The notes below the pieces were generated by a model. It was not told the DNA's origin. It did no database searches and saw only the letters and a program-made list of their open reading frames with translations. Below, piece by piece: positions 25,162 to 34,847 of a DNA stretch of 64,000 nucleotides (position 1 is its first letter; each line of letters starts with the position of its first letter). The stretch lies in contig OY762444.1 in NCBI GenBank assembly GCA_963665735.1, positions 434,001-498,000 of the forward strand. Reading direction: 5' to 3'. The stretch comes from CATOSK01 sp963665735 (GTDB lineage Bacteria; Chloroflexota; Dehalococcoidia; Lucifugimonadales; UBA3495). A program made the position numbers and the translations under genes.

Positions 25162-26568
25162 CTAATTGAACTGGTACTCCTGGGTGGACACAATCAACTG
25201 GAGCATCTGCCCCACGAACTTGGCGAACTCCGCGCTGCCCGTGTCCAGGGCCGACGCCGTTTCCGCGTGGCTCAGCAGCAGCGCCCGGTTTTCCTCGGTC
25301 AACTCATAAAAGCCCAACATTTCCAGGCAGCCGTTGACCAGGTTTTCCGCCGCAATGGTCGTCCCTTCCGACGCCAGCCGCTGCACAATGGCCTGAATGC
25401 CCGGGGCATCCACCCGGCCCATCTCTCCGGCGGTGAAGTTGACCCGTTCCACCAGGGTGCCGCTGTCAATCCACTCTTTGCCGGTATGCCACCCTTCCAC
25501 CGTCGGCGGGTTCAGCAAGTCCTGGCCCATGTAGCGAATCTCCAGTGCCGGGTCATAGAACCGCGGCTGGGGTTCGGTGAAATCGCCCACCACCCGCAGC
25601 GCGCCGCAGACCACTTCCGACGGGTTCTTTACCTTGGCGAACTGCGCGTTCTTGAAGGTGTCCGAGTTGAACAACACCCGCAGCATCGAGCGGATTTCAT
25701 ACCCGGAACGGAAGTACTCGTCCTCCAGTTCCTTAATCAACTCCGGGTGCTGCGGCGGAACGTGCTGCCAAGCCGGCACCTGCGGCTCGTCCGAAACGAA
25801 GTAGTTGCTCAAGTGCCTGGCGACGAACCGGGCCGTGGCCGGCTGCTTGCAGATAATCCGCACGATGTCTTCGCCGTTGAAGTTGCCCGTCTCCCCCAGG
25901 AAGGTCTTGTCTTCCTCAATGTGGTCGTAGCGGTTGTAAAGGAAACGGTTGGCGTAGCTGCCGTAGGGGTAGCGGGGAATAGCGTTGGCGATGGTCCAGC
26001 CGGTGAACGCCTGGGCGCACGCCTTAACGTCGTCCTCGGTGTAGTTGGGCTGGCCGTCCATGCCCACGCCCATCGAAAACAGCTCCAGCAGTTCCCGGCC
26101 CCAGTTTTCGTTGACCGCCTCTTTGTGGCTCAACTGGTTGTCCAGGTAGTAGAGCATCGCCGGGTCCGTGGACAGGTACATCAGGAGCTCGTCGAACCGG
26201 CCCATCCCGTGGGCCCGGAAGTTGTTGAGCTCCAGCAGAATCTGGCGCGCCCTCATGCACTTGGAGTCTCCAACGCAAAAGATGCCGTGCCAGAAAAGGC
26301 AAATCTTCTCTTCCAACTGCCGCGGCGAGTTCACCATCCGGTACGTCCAGTACCCCTGGTTCGCCATCAGCCCGTTCATGTCCCGCCAACCGTGCATATA
26401 GCGGTTCATCACGTCCATTTGCAGGTCGGGCTGGGTTTCCGGGTGGAGCAGTTCTTCCACCGTTTCCTCATAGCCCTTGGCCGCGCGCTGCTCCAGCTCT
26501 TCATAAGACGCGCCGAACCCGGCGCGGCGCATCAGGTGGGCCATTAACGCGATGTCACTGTTTGCCAT
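25162..26568 (-). CDS. DUF1800 family protein (paralogue)
   Basis: 468 residues, the first gene of the DUF1800-DUF1501-DUF1800-NHL unit. It begins MANSDIALMAHLMRRAGFGAS and matches the 22321 copy almost motif for motif, e.g. GYWTYRMVNSPRQLEEKICLF, NENWGRELLELFSMGVGM and AFTGWTIANAIPRYPYG, so the two came from a gene duplication. A third, more distant DUF1800 is at 41956. No signal peptide. GAGGAG lies before the ATG at 26568. Function unknown. Confidence 0.92.
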   Translation of the reverse strand: MANSDIALMAHLMRRAGFGASYEELEQRAAKGYEETVEELLHPETQPDLQMDVMNRYMHGWRDMNGLMANQGYWTYRMVNSPRQLEEKICLFWHGIFCVGDSKCMRARQILLELNNFRAHGMGRFDELLMYLSTDPAMLYYLDNQLSHKEAVNENWGRELLELFSMGVGMDGQPNYTEDDVKACAQAFTGWTIANAIPRYPYGSYANRFLYNRYDHIEEDKTFLGETGNFNGEDIVRIICKQPATARFVARHLSNYFVSDEPQVPAWQHVPPQHPELIKELEDEYFRSGYEIRSMLRVLFNSDTFKNAQFAKVKNPSEVVCGALRVVGDFTEPQPRFYDPALEIRYMGQDLLNPPTVEGWHTGKEWIDSGTLVERVNFTAGEMGRVDAPGIQAIVQRLASEGTTIAAENLVNGCLEMLGFYELTEENRALLLSHAETASALDTGSAEFAKFVGQMLQLIVSTQEYQFN

Positions 26569-27351
26569 GCCTACACTCCTCGTTTAGTGTTCTTCAGGTA
26601 GCTGCGCGTTATGCCTTTGACGTGCCGGCGCTCACCTATCTCGACCGGGGTCAGTCGTCAGTGACTAGTGTTCAGGATTATGCCCCTGGCCTCCGGTCAC
26701 TAGTCACCGGCCACCCCTTGGGGCCGATTGTCAGACGCTCTTAACGTATTATATCCGGCGAAAAAAGTCAATTAACGGATTACGCCAAACCGTTGACGTT
26801 TAACCGTCAACCAACCCCCGCAACCCGTAACCCCGGTTTTCTGGGAAATGATGGATTGAGGGCCAAAAATCCCCTCCCCCTACCAGGGGGAGGGTTAGGG
26901 AGGGGGTGAACCCCTAATCCCCAAACCAGCCTTACCTCCGCTAAAACCTCAAATCCCCGTAGGGGCAACCCTTGTGGTTGCCCTGCCCCTCAACCCCCAA
27001 CCCGTCATTCCGGCGAAAGCCGGAATCCAGGGGGTCCTTACCCTCAAGTACCCTTCCGTGTGCCGGGCCGTTTTTCATTCCAGTTTTCTAGGATAGGAAA
27101 TGATGGATTGAGGGCTAAAAATCCCCTCCCCCTACCAGGGGGAGGGTTAGGGAGGGGGTGAACCCCTAACCCCCAAACCAACCTTGCCTCGGCTAAAACC
27201 TCAAATCCCCGTAGGGGCAACCCTTGTGGTTGCCCTACCACCTGGCCCCCGAACCACCGTCGTCCAACCATAGCCCCCAACAAAAAATCCCCTCCCCCTA
27301 CCAGGGGGAGGGTCAGGGAGGGGGTGAAAACCTTGCCATCAACCCCCCAAC
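26569..27351. repeat. Large repeat region with a 252-bp tandem duplication
   Basis: Starts with an R4-like segment (about 26640-26715) containing GTCAGTGACTAGTGTTCAGG. From about 26846 a block containing AAATGATGGATTGAGGG, R1, the phrase CCTAATCCCCAAACCA, and an R3 hairpin (GTAGGGGCAACCCTTGTGG) is repeated 252 bp later (27098). R1 copies lie at about 26870, 27121 and 27289; R2 at about 27001. No gene is supported in 783 bp. Confidence 0.8.
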
Positions 27352-28884
27352 CTACCGATTCCCGGCCCCTTGCGCCGCCGTCTCCGAACTAGCCACGCTG
27401 GGCAGCGACACCGGCGTCCGCTGGAAAATCGCCACAATCGCCCCGGTGGTGACTATCCAAACCACGATTAGCGCCGCCATCCTGAACCCCTGCCGGTAAT
27501 ACGGCTGCGCGTCCAGGGCCGGCAGCAGTTCCACCGCCGCCGGCAAACTCAGCCCCAGCACCATCGCCGCCAGCGTCGTCCCTACCGTATGCCCCATCTG
27601 CCGCGTCGTTTCCAGCATCCCCGAAGCGAAACTCCGGTTTTCCGGCAGCGTATTCATCACCAAAGCGTTGTACGGCGATATGAACAGAGCCGTCCCTATG
27701 GACGCCGGCAGCAGCAGTATCGGCAGCCCCCAGATAGGCGCCCGCGCCGCAAATATCGCCAGCAGCGCAATCCCCGACGCCACCAGCAGCAGCGACACCG
27801 TACCCAGCCACCTCGGGTTGTAGCGGTCGTAAATCACCCCGGCAATCGGCGGAATCCACAACCCGAAACTCTGGTGGCACAGCAGGATTATGGAAACCAC
27901 GATAGGCGTGTACCCCAACCCCTGCTCCACCACGATGGGAACCAGCGTGAAAATCGTCAGCATCGAAAGGTGAAAGGTCGTGTTGCTGAACAGCGCCATC
28001 GAAAAATACTTGCGCTTGAAATACCCGAAGTCCAAAAACGGGTCTGCGCTCCGGGTCTGTATGATGAAGAACAGCCCCGCCAGTCCCAGGGCCAGCAGGT
28101 GCATCGGCACGTGGTAGCTCAACGCCTCCGGTGTGGTGAACGACTCCGCTCCGTCGTGCAGGTGCGACCCGGACAAGATGAACACCGCCAGCGTCGCCAC
28201 CAGCAGCCCCGCGCTGAATATATACCCGACGCCGATTCCCGCCGTCCGCTCCACCGCCTGCTGGAATCGGTACTTCAGCATCGGATAGGTGAACCATAAG
28301 GCGACAATCCCCATCAGCACCGCGAAAACGAACACCAGCCGCCAACTGAAGTAGTTGAGGAATATCCCGTAGAGCAGGACGCCGATGAGCGTCCCAATCC
28401 GCGAAGCCGTCACCGGAACCGCGAAGGCCCGCCCCCTTTCGTTGGGATTGAACGCCATCGCCAGCATGGCGTTGCCGTTGGCCGTAACCAACGCCGCCCC
28501 CAAGCCGCCCAACCCGCTCCACACCACCAGTTGCAACAGGCTTTGCGACGTTGCCGCCATCAGGTTGGCCAGGGTCATCACCACCAGCCCGGCGAAGAAA
28601 CTTTCTACGTGGCCGTACTTCTCCCCCAGCCGGGCTGCCAGGAAAACCGTGCTGCCCAAAGCCAGCAGCCGCACGATTACCGACCATGATGCGTCGTCCA
28701 CGTCCACCCCGAAATGCGTGGATATGGACGGAATGGTCAGCGTAATAGGGATGAAAGTGGACTGTACCAGCAGATGCCCGAAAGCCAGCGCGAACAGCGT
28801 ATCCAGCCGTGGCTTGCTGGAACCCAGTTCCCGAAAGTCCCCAACGACGTTCAACCGCCGCAAAATCAACTTAGCTAAATACAA
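27352..28884 (-). CDS. MFS transporter, DHA2-like multidrug exporter
   Basis: 510 residues with about 13-14 hydrophobic segments. Features include QSTFIPITLTIPSISTHF, the motif-A-like ARLGEKYGHVESFFAGL, and GRAFAVPVTASRIGTLIG, in the EmrB/QacA-like 14-helix group. It would export drugs or metabolites with H+. The start is a TTG at 28884 by frame, not well supported; a later start is possible. Surrounded by repeats and probably monocistronic. Confidence 0.85.
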   Translation of the reverse strand: MYLAKLILRRLNVVGDFRELGSSKPRLDTLFALAFGHLLVQSTFIPITLTIPSISTHFGVDVDDASWSVIVRLLALGSTVFLAARLGEKYGHVESFFAGLVVMTLANLMAATSQSLLQLVVWSGLGGLGAALVTANGNAMLAMAFNPNERGRAFAVPVTASRIGTLIGVLLYGIFLNYFSWRLVFVFAVLMGIVALWFTYPMLKYRFQQAVERTAGIGVGYIFSAGLLVATLAVFILSGSHLHDGAESFTTPEALSYHVPMHLLALGLAGLFFIIQTRSADPFLDFGYFKRKYFSMALFSNTTFHLSMLTIFTLVPIVVEQGLGYTPIVVSIILLCHQSFGLWIPPIAGVIYDRYNPRWLGTVSLLLVASGIALLAIFAARAPIWGLPILLLPASIGTALFISPYNALVMNTLPENRSFASGMLETTRQMGHTVGTTLAAMVLGLSLPAAVELLPALDAQPYYRQGFRMAALIVVWIVTTGAIVAIFQRTPVSLPSVASSETAAQGAGNR

Positions 28885-29437
28885 AACCCCTACCGCCCCC
28901 GGTCGGAATAACTTGACTGGCCTCTACCGTCATTCCGGCGAAAGCCGGAATCCAGAAAACGAACTGAAATGACCAATTGACGCGTAGCCTGGACGCCCAT
29001 CCTTGACCGCCACCATGTTAACCGTTGCGCCCCAAATCTACAATCAACACCACAGCACCTTCCCAAAATCCCCTCCCCCTCAACGGGGGAGGGCTAGGGA
29101 GGGGGTGTAATCCTTCCCCGAAACAACCGTGCCACCCCCAACCCGTCATTCCGGCGACCAACCCGTCATTCCGGCGTAGGCCGGAATCCAGAAATCCTTG
29201 CCAAAAACGCCATTGCTTAACCTACTCCCGCCTTAAGCCGGCAAAGACACGCCATTCCGTACTTTGGGCAAAAAAACCTCTCCTCCGGACAGGGCCGGGG
29301 CGAGGGCGAAACTCCCGCTAGGATATACCGTCATTCCGGCGCAGAGCCTGCCCCGTACCACGATACGGGGCCGGAATCCAGAAATCCTTGCCCAAGACCC
29401 CCGTTGCCCGCGATACACCCGCCCCAACTCCGCAAAC
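28885..29437. repeat. Repeat-filled intergenic region
   Basis: R2 at about 28928-28960, R1 at about 29069-29110, R2 in duplicate at about 29144-29195, and at 29329-29390 an R2 whose loop holds a nested hairpin (GCCCCGTACCACGATACGGG). The same nested hairpin is in MITE-A and MITE-C. Confidence 0.75.
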
Positions 29438-30799
29438 TCATGGAGTCCCCTGCCTTACGTTGCCGCCAACTCCCGCCTGTTCCTCCCCCAACGCCGGCGG
29501 CTGCGGCGCCTTGGCCCAGAATATCAACCCCGCCGCCAGGCCCAAACACGCCGCCGCCGTCACTATCAAACTGGAATAACTGCCCGTCAGGTCATAAATC
29601 ACCGGCCCCACCAACTGCCCCAACCCTAACCCTCCCGCCTCAAAGGGCCGCAGCGCCCCGGCAATGGCCCCGTATGAGTTCCGCCCGTAGTAGCTCGCCA
29701 GCACCATGTAAACCATCACTTCCAGCGAACTGTGAAACAGCCCCCACACCAGCGCGAACAGGTACGCCTCAACCACCGAGTCCACCAGAAACAGCGACAG
29801 CGCGGCCACCGTGGAGACCGCCAGCGAAACCACCATGCAGTATCGGGGCTGCACGTGGTCGGCAATCACTCCCCAACCCAGGCTGCTCAACGCCAGGAAC
29901 GTGGTTAGACTCAACGCCCCCGCCGCTTGCGGCACCGAAAGCCCCGCCTCGTCGTGCAGGTAAGGCACCAGGCTGAACCCCAATCCCGAACTGCCCGTCA
30001 CCGCCAGGAAAACCGTCCCCGACACCAACCAGAACCCCCGCGTCCGCAAAGCCTCCCGCGCCGTCCAACTCCGCTGCTCCGTCCCAGCCGAAGGAACGGG
30101 GCGTCTCCCGTGACCCGGCCCGGCCGGGTGTGAACCTGACGCCGCGGAATCATCCCCCGGCTTGGTCCCGTCGGGCAGCAGCCCCATATCCTCCGGACGC
30201 CGCCTCAGCAACAACACCATCGGCAGCGCCAGCAAGATGCTGAACCACCCCAGGTATCGGAACGCCTCCCGCCAACCCGCCGCCAGCGCAATGGCCGAAA
30301 AAAGCGGGATAATCAACGCCCCGCTGATGGGCCGGAAAACCGCGGTAATCGCCAACGCCGTGTTTCGCCGCCGGCTGAAAAAGTTCACCGCCAGCGTCCG
30401 TGGCACCACCCCGATGAGAAACGGCTGGCTGATGGCCCGCCCCAAAACCGCCGCAACGAAAAACTGCCAAATCGAGTCCACCCCGCCGATGAAAACCATA
30501 CACGCGCCCAGCGCCAACGCCCCTATCGGCATCAGGAACCGCGGCCCGTAACGGTCTGCCAGCTTGCCGGCGAAAGGCGCGAACACCCCGGACAGCCATA
30601 CCCCCGCGCTGGCCGACAACCCGATAGCGCTGCGGCTCCAGTTGGTATCCTCCAAAATGAAACTCTGCACCCCGCCCAGCACGACCCCCGCCAAAGCCGT
30701 GGCCGCAAAGGCTCCCAGGGCGGTTATGCCCAGAACCAGCCAGCCATAGTAAAAGGGAGTTTGAGGACGCCAGTTGAAGAGGGCTGCCAGCAACGTCAT
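29438..30799 (-). CDS. MFS transporter (oxalate/formate- or monocarboxylate-like)
   Basis: 453 residues, 12 hydrophobic segments split by a polar loop at about residues 205-235 (GDDSAASGSHPAGPGHG). It begins MTLLAALFNWRPQTPFYYGW, the FYYGWLVLG pattern of the MFS1/OxlT-like group. Typical short motifs are FAPFAGKLADRYGPRFLM and GRAISQPFLIGVV. Substrates of this group are carboxylates; none is identified. Similar in N-terminus to the transporter at 60688 (KLHYGWVIFGL). Ordinary length. Confidence 0.85.
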   Translation of the reverse strand: MTLLAALFNWRPQTPFYYGWLVLGITALGAFAATALAGVVLGGVQSFILEDTNWSRSAIGLSASAGVWLSGVFAPFAGKLADRYGPRFLMPIGALALGACMVFIGGVDSIWQFFVAAVLGRAISQPFLIGVVPRTLAVNFFSRRRNTALAITAVFRPISGALIIPLFSAIALAAGWREAFRYLGWFSILLALPMVLLLRRRPEDMGLLPDGTKPGDDSAASGSHPAGPGHGRRPVPSAGTEQRSWTAREALRTRGFWLVSGTVFLAVTGSSGLGFSLVPYLHDEAGLSVPQAAGALSLTTFLALSSLGWGVIADHVQPRYCMVVSLAVSTVAALSLFLVDSVVEAYLFALVWGLFHSSLEVMVYMVLASYYGRNSYGAIAGALRPFEAGGLGLGQLVGPVIYDLTGSYSSLIVTAAACLGLAAGLIFWAKAPQPPALGEEQAGVGGNVRQGTP

Positions 30800-31347
30800 C
30801 AGTAGGCCCTTATATCAGATTGCCCACCCCGCCACAAGTTGAAAACACCTCCCCAATTCCAGGGACTGCGCCAAAAAATCCCCTCCCCCTCCGAGGGGGA
30901 GGGTTAGGGTGGGGGTGAAAACCTGGCCAACTACCCATTTCTTCCCGGTAAGCGTCTGGTGTTTCGAGCCGCCATTGAACTATTGCCCACCCCGCGACAA
31001 GTTGACACCAACCCGGCCCCGTGCTATGAAACTCCCGGCGGGTTATGTAACCTCCCCCGCTCCCCCCTATAGTCTGTCACGGTTGGGTAGATGACCAATA
31101 ATAAGCCGTCATACCGGCTAAACTGTCATACCGGCTCAATAAACCGTCATACCGGCGCAGGCCGGTATCCAGGAATCCTTGCCTTGAAGAATGTCGCTCT
31201 GCGCCGGGCCTTTCTGGATTCCGGCGAAATCCGGAATGATAAGCCGTCCTTGACCATACGCAGATTAAAACAAGTTGCGCTGCTAACCCGCTGCCGCATA
31301 ACCGCCACCAATTCGCCGACGCCCAAACCACCCTTTCAGGAGGCCCC
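30800..31347. repeat. Divergent intergenic region with R1 and diverged MITE-type repeat
   Basis: R1 at about 30879-30920. From 31110 to 31240 the sequence has repeated GCCGTCATACCGGCTAA-type units, an R2' copy (CGTCATACCGGCGCAGGCCGG, about 31143-31178) and an inverted R2 tail (about 31207-31240), resembling the interior of the MITE family without its ends. AGGAGG at 31338 precedes the next ATG. Confidence 0.7.
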
Positions 31348-32166
31348 ATGTTAATCGTTGACGCCCAAGTCCATCTTTGGTCTGCCAACCTTCCCACCAA
31401 CCCGGCCCACCGCCAGATTACTTCCTTCTTGAAGGACGACCTGCTCCAGGAAATGAAAGACGGCGGAGTTGACGCCGCCGTTATTCACCCGCCCGGCTGG
31501 GACCCCAACTCCGGCCAGGTCGCTCTTGACGCCGCCGCCGCGCATCCCAACCAGCTCTGTATCTGGGGCAACTTCCCCCTCGACCGCCCCGAAAGTCAGG
31601 CCCTGGTTCCCGGCTGGAAAGACCAGCCCGGTATGCTGGGCCTGCGGTTCACCTTCCAGCAGCCCCATATGCAAACCTGGCTCACCGACGGCACTATGGA
31701 CTGGCTTTGGCCCGCCGTCGCCGCGGCCGGCATCCCGGTGGCCCTGGGCGCCGGCAACTTCCTCGCCGCCGTCGGCCAGGTGGCCCAGCAGTACCCCAAC
31801 GTCAAGCTGATTGTTGACCACTTCGGACGCGCCGGCGCCAACCCCGGCCCCGGCCAGTGGGACACCTTGCCCGACCTGCTGGCCCTGGCCGAGCATCCCA
31901 ACGTCGCCTTGAAAGCCACCGGCGCGCCCAGCTACTCCGCCCAGGAATACCCCTACGCCGACATCCACGATACCATCCACCGCTGCTACGACGCCTTCGG
32001 CCCGGAGCGGATGTTCTGGGGCACCGACATCACCCGAATGCCCTGCCCCTGGCCCCAGTGCATTTCCCTGTTCACCGAAGAACTCCCCTGGCTCTCCGAA
32101 CCCGACAAGGAACTAGTCATGGGCCGCGCCCTCTGCAACTGGACAGGCTGGAACATCCCCGAATAA
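31348..32166 (+). CDS. Amidohydrolase_2 family metal-dependent hydrolase
   Basis: 272 residues. TIM-barrel amidohydrolase (PF04909). It opens LIVDAQVHLW, where the usual HxH is QxH, so the first metal-binding His is Gln; NVKLIVDHFGRAG (about 151-163), ALKATGAPSYS and MFWGTDITRMP (about 231-241) are otherwise typical of lactonase/decarboxylase-like members. With one His lost, metal use may be altered, a trait known for part of this family. AGGAGG is close before the ATG. No partner gene in the same direction. Confidence 0.85.
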   Translation: MLIVDAQVHLWSANLPTNPAHRQITSFLKDDLLQEMKDGGVDAAVIHPPGWDPNSGQVALDAAAAHPNQLCIWGNFPLDRPESQALVPGWKDQPGMLGLRFTFQQPHMQTWLTDGTMDWLWPAVAAAGIPVALGAGNFLAAVGQVAQQYPNVKLIVDHFGRAGANPGPGQWDTLPDLLALAEHPNVALKATGAPSYSAQEYPYADIHDTIHRCYDAFGPERMFWGTDITRMPCPWPQCISLFTEELPWLSEPDKELVMGRALCNWTGWNIPE

Positions 32167-33013
32167 AGCCAAAACCCAACCCCGTCCAATTCCACATAAA
32201 AAACCCCCTCCCCCTATCAGGGGGAGGGCCGGGGAGGGGGTAAAAACTCCCTTGCGCCAATCCCGTCGCCAGCCATTAACCATCCCAACCCACCACCGTC
32301 ATTCCGGCGAAAGCCGGAATCCAGAAATCCTTGGCCCGTCCCAACGTCGTCATACTGGAAACCCGCCCCAAACTGTAGGGCCAGGTGCGTCGTGCTTTCG
32401 CTATGGGAAAATCCCCTACCCCTGTCAGTGGGAGAGCCGGAGAGGGGGCAAAAGTCCCTTGCGCCAACCCCGTCGTCAGCCATTAACCATCCCCACCTAC
32501 CACCGTCATTCCGGCGAAGGCCGGAATCCAGAAATCCCTGGCCCGTCCCAACGTCGTCCTATTGGAAACCCGCCCCAAACTGTAGGGCCAGGTGCGCCGT
32601 GCTTTCGCTAAGGGGAATCCCCCCTCCCCCTACCAGGGGGAGGGTTGGGGAGGGGGTAAAAAGTCCCTCGCCCCAATCCCGTCGCCAGCCATTAACCACC
32701 CCCACCTACCACCGTCATTCCGGCGAAAGCCGGAATCCAGAAATCCTTGGCCCGTCCCAACGTAGTCCTACTGGAAACCCGCCCCAAACTGTAGGGCCAG
32801 GTGCGCCGTGCTTTCGCTATGGGAAAATCCCCTACCCCTATCAGTGGGAGAGGGGGCAAAAGTCCCTTGCGCCAATCGCGTCGCCAGCCATTAACCACCC
32901 CCACCTACCACCGTCATTCCGGCGTAGGCCGGAATCCAGAAATCCCTGGCCCAGACCGCCGTTGCCTACCATATCCCACCCTCATCCCTACGGTGCGCCA
33001 ACACACCCAACCC
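32167..33013. repeat. Tandem array of about four 200-bp R1-R2 composite units
   Basis: R2 palindromes start at 32297, 32504, 32713 and 32912 (spacing 207, 209, 199), each preceded by an R1 (about 32205, 32410, 32622, 32828) and each of the first three followed by a fixed phrase including CCCGCCCCAAACTGTAGGGC and GTGCTTTCGCTA. Units are 90% or more alike by eye. No ORF is credible; the phrase is non-coding duplication. The last R1 lacks its right side. Confidence 0.9.
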
Positions 33014-34009
33014 CTAAATCCCCAACAACCCTTCCAAATTCTTCCCCAGAATCAACTCCTTCTCTTCCTCGGTCAAACTCTCCAAACCCCGAATCCACCC
33101 CGCCGGCGACGGGTCCCAACTGACAAACGGCCAGTCGCTCCCCAGCACCACCCGGTCCGCCCCCACGTGGTCAATCAGAAACCGCAATGCCGGCTCGCTC
33201 ATAGTGATGCAGTCGTAATACAGTTTCCGTTGGTACGAACTCGGAAGATTCGGAATCACCTGACCTTGCCGCCGTTCATTCCAACCCCGGTCAATCCGGT
33301 TCATCAGGTAGCAGGCTGGCCCGCCCCCGTGGGCGATGCACACCTTCAAGTCGGGACACTGCTCCAAAATTCCCCCGCATATCAGCGTCGCCGTTATCAG
33401 CGCATCCTCCATCGGCACCCCGACGCTGTTCGGCAGCGCGTACCGTTCAATCCGCTCCACCATCATGTTGTGTTGCGGCTGCGGATGGTAGAACAGCGTC
33501 GCCCCCATAGACTCCGCGGCCTTGAAAAACGGCAAGAACTCCGCCTCGTCCCAATTCTTGCCTTCAACCGCCGTATCCAGTTCCGCCCCTTTCAACCCCA
33601 GCGTATTCACCGCCCGGTCCAACTCCGCGATGGCGGCGTCCACGTCCTGCATCGGCAGCGTAGCCATCCCCGCGAACCGCTCCGGCCATTGCCGGGCCAT
33701 GCCGGCGATTTCGTCGTTGACTTCCCGAGCGTGGGCCGCCCCCGCCTCCGCCGTCAGGTGATACCCCATCACCTGCGCCTGCACCGAAACCACCTGCACG
33801 TCGGTGCCTGTCGCGTCCATGTCCTCCAGCCGTTCCTCCGGCGTGAACCTGGACTTGGGAGAGATGCGCCCCGCCCGCCCCGGACGGGTAACCAGGGTAT
33901 CCCGGTCGCCCGCCGCGTACCGCATCCCGTACCAATCCCCGCCATCCTCGATAGCCGTCCAAAGACACTGCGGCGCCAGGTGAGCGTGAATATCAATCGT
34001 CCTAACCAC
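33014..34009 (-). CDS. Amidohydrolase family protein (ACMSD/decarboxylase-like)
   Basis: 331 residues from a GTG at 34009 with GGAGGG 5 nt upstream; the open frame extends further but has no such signal. It starts VVRTIDIHAHLAPQCLW, with an intact HxH metal pair, then ALRFLIDHVGADRVVLGSDWPF carrying the metal Asp. The layout is that of the ACMSD/gamma-resorcylate decarboxylase-type amidohydrolases, which act on aromatic or muconate carboxylates; hydrolase activity is also possible. It converges with the plus-strand amidohydrolase across the repeat array. Confidence 0.87.
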   Translation of the reverse strand: MVRTIDIHAHLAPQCLWTAIEDGGDWYGMRYAAGDRDTLVTRPGRAGRISPKSRFTPEERLEDMDATGTDVQVVSVQAQVMGYHLTAEAGAAHAREVNDEIAGMARQWPERFAGMATLPMQDVDAAIAELDRAVNTLGLKGAELDTAVEGKNWDEAEFLPFFKAAESMGATLFYHPQPQHNMMVERIERYALPNSVGVPMEDALITATLICGGILEQCPDLKVCIAHGGGPACYLMNRIDRGWNERRQGQVIPNLPSSYQRKLYYDCITMSEPALRFLIDHVGADRVVLGSDWPFVSWDPSPAGWIRGLESLTEEEKELILGKNLEGLLGI

Positions 34010-34508
34010 CGGAACCCTCCAATCAAGATAGAAATTCGGCAAGCGAAACAAACACCCGCCCGGCCAACCCGGACGGCCGGAATTGTCACACACCCCCAAA
34101 AACCCGGTCAACAACCCCCTTTGGGGATACCCAAATAGGTATCACCAAGCCGTACCAAGAAAACCCCCTCCCCTTGCTAGGGGGAGGGTTGGGGTGGGGG
34201 TAAACTCCGCTACGCCAACCCCGTGCCAGTGAATCGTCCCCAACCCAACCCGTCATTCCGGCGAAGGCCGGAACCCAGAAATCCTAACCCCCAAGACCGT
34301 TGCCATTCCCCAAAAATTCCCGCCAAGCCCGCAGCGGCGAGTTTCAAACCCGCCCTGCCCCTCAAACGTCATTCCCGCCAAAGCGGGAATCCAATAGTCC
34401 CTTCTGCTGAACCAACCGTACCTTACTCGACCCCGCATCACTCCAACCCAACCGCCAACCCCGTGTGCTAAACTTCACCCCCGGAAAATCAAAACCACAG
34501 GAGGACTC
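34010..34508. repeat. Intergenic region with R1, R2 and R2b
   Basis: R1 at about 34163-34203, R2 at about 34252-34286, R2b (CGTCATTCCCGCCAAAGCGG) at about 34369-34393. AGGAGG at 34500-34505 is the ribosome binding site of the next gene. Confidence 0.75.
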
Positions 34509-34847
34509 ATGGGCGTTTATCGTCTCTACACCGGCGACGACGGCAAAAGCCACATCGAAGAACTGACCACCGATGCCCTGAAAGAAATCAAGCTCGACGG
34601 CGCCTCCATGAACTTCGCCGTCTCCCAGCGGGAACCCGGCCACTTCTCCGACTACCACCCCGCCCCCTTCCGCCGCTGGCAGGTGGGACTCGTTGGCCGC
34701 ACCATCATCGGCCTGGCCGACGGCACTTCCCACACCTTCGAGGTCGGCGACGTGCGCCTCATCGAAGACACCACCGGCCAGGGACACACCACCACCTACC
34801 CCGACGGCTTCAACGTAACCCTCCAAGTCCGCCCCCCGGAAAGTTAA
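34509..34847 (+). CDS. Small cupin-like protein
   Basis: 112 residues. The pattern of short strands with SQREPGHFSDYHPAPFRRWQVGLVGRTIIGLADG-HTFEVGDVRLIEDTTGQGHTT fits a single cupin barrel: the GDVRLIEDTTGQGH segment is the second cupin motif, and RRWQVGLVGR the first. The metal His/Glu set is not complete, so a non-catalytic or sugar/antibiotic-binding role is possible. AGGAGG precedes the ATG. Surrounded by repeats. Confidence 0.7.
   Translation: MGVYRLYTGDDGKSHIEELTTDALKEIKLDGASMNFAVSQREPGHFSDYHPAPFRRWQVGLVGRTIIGLADGTSHTFEVGDVRLIEDTTGQGHTTTYPDGFNVTLQVRPPES

Noticed and set aside
32167..33013. Regularly spaced repeats suggesting a CRISPR array
   Set aside because: Units are about 205 bp, the spacers are near-identical, and the repeats are R1/R2 palindromes found all over the window; no cas gene is present.
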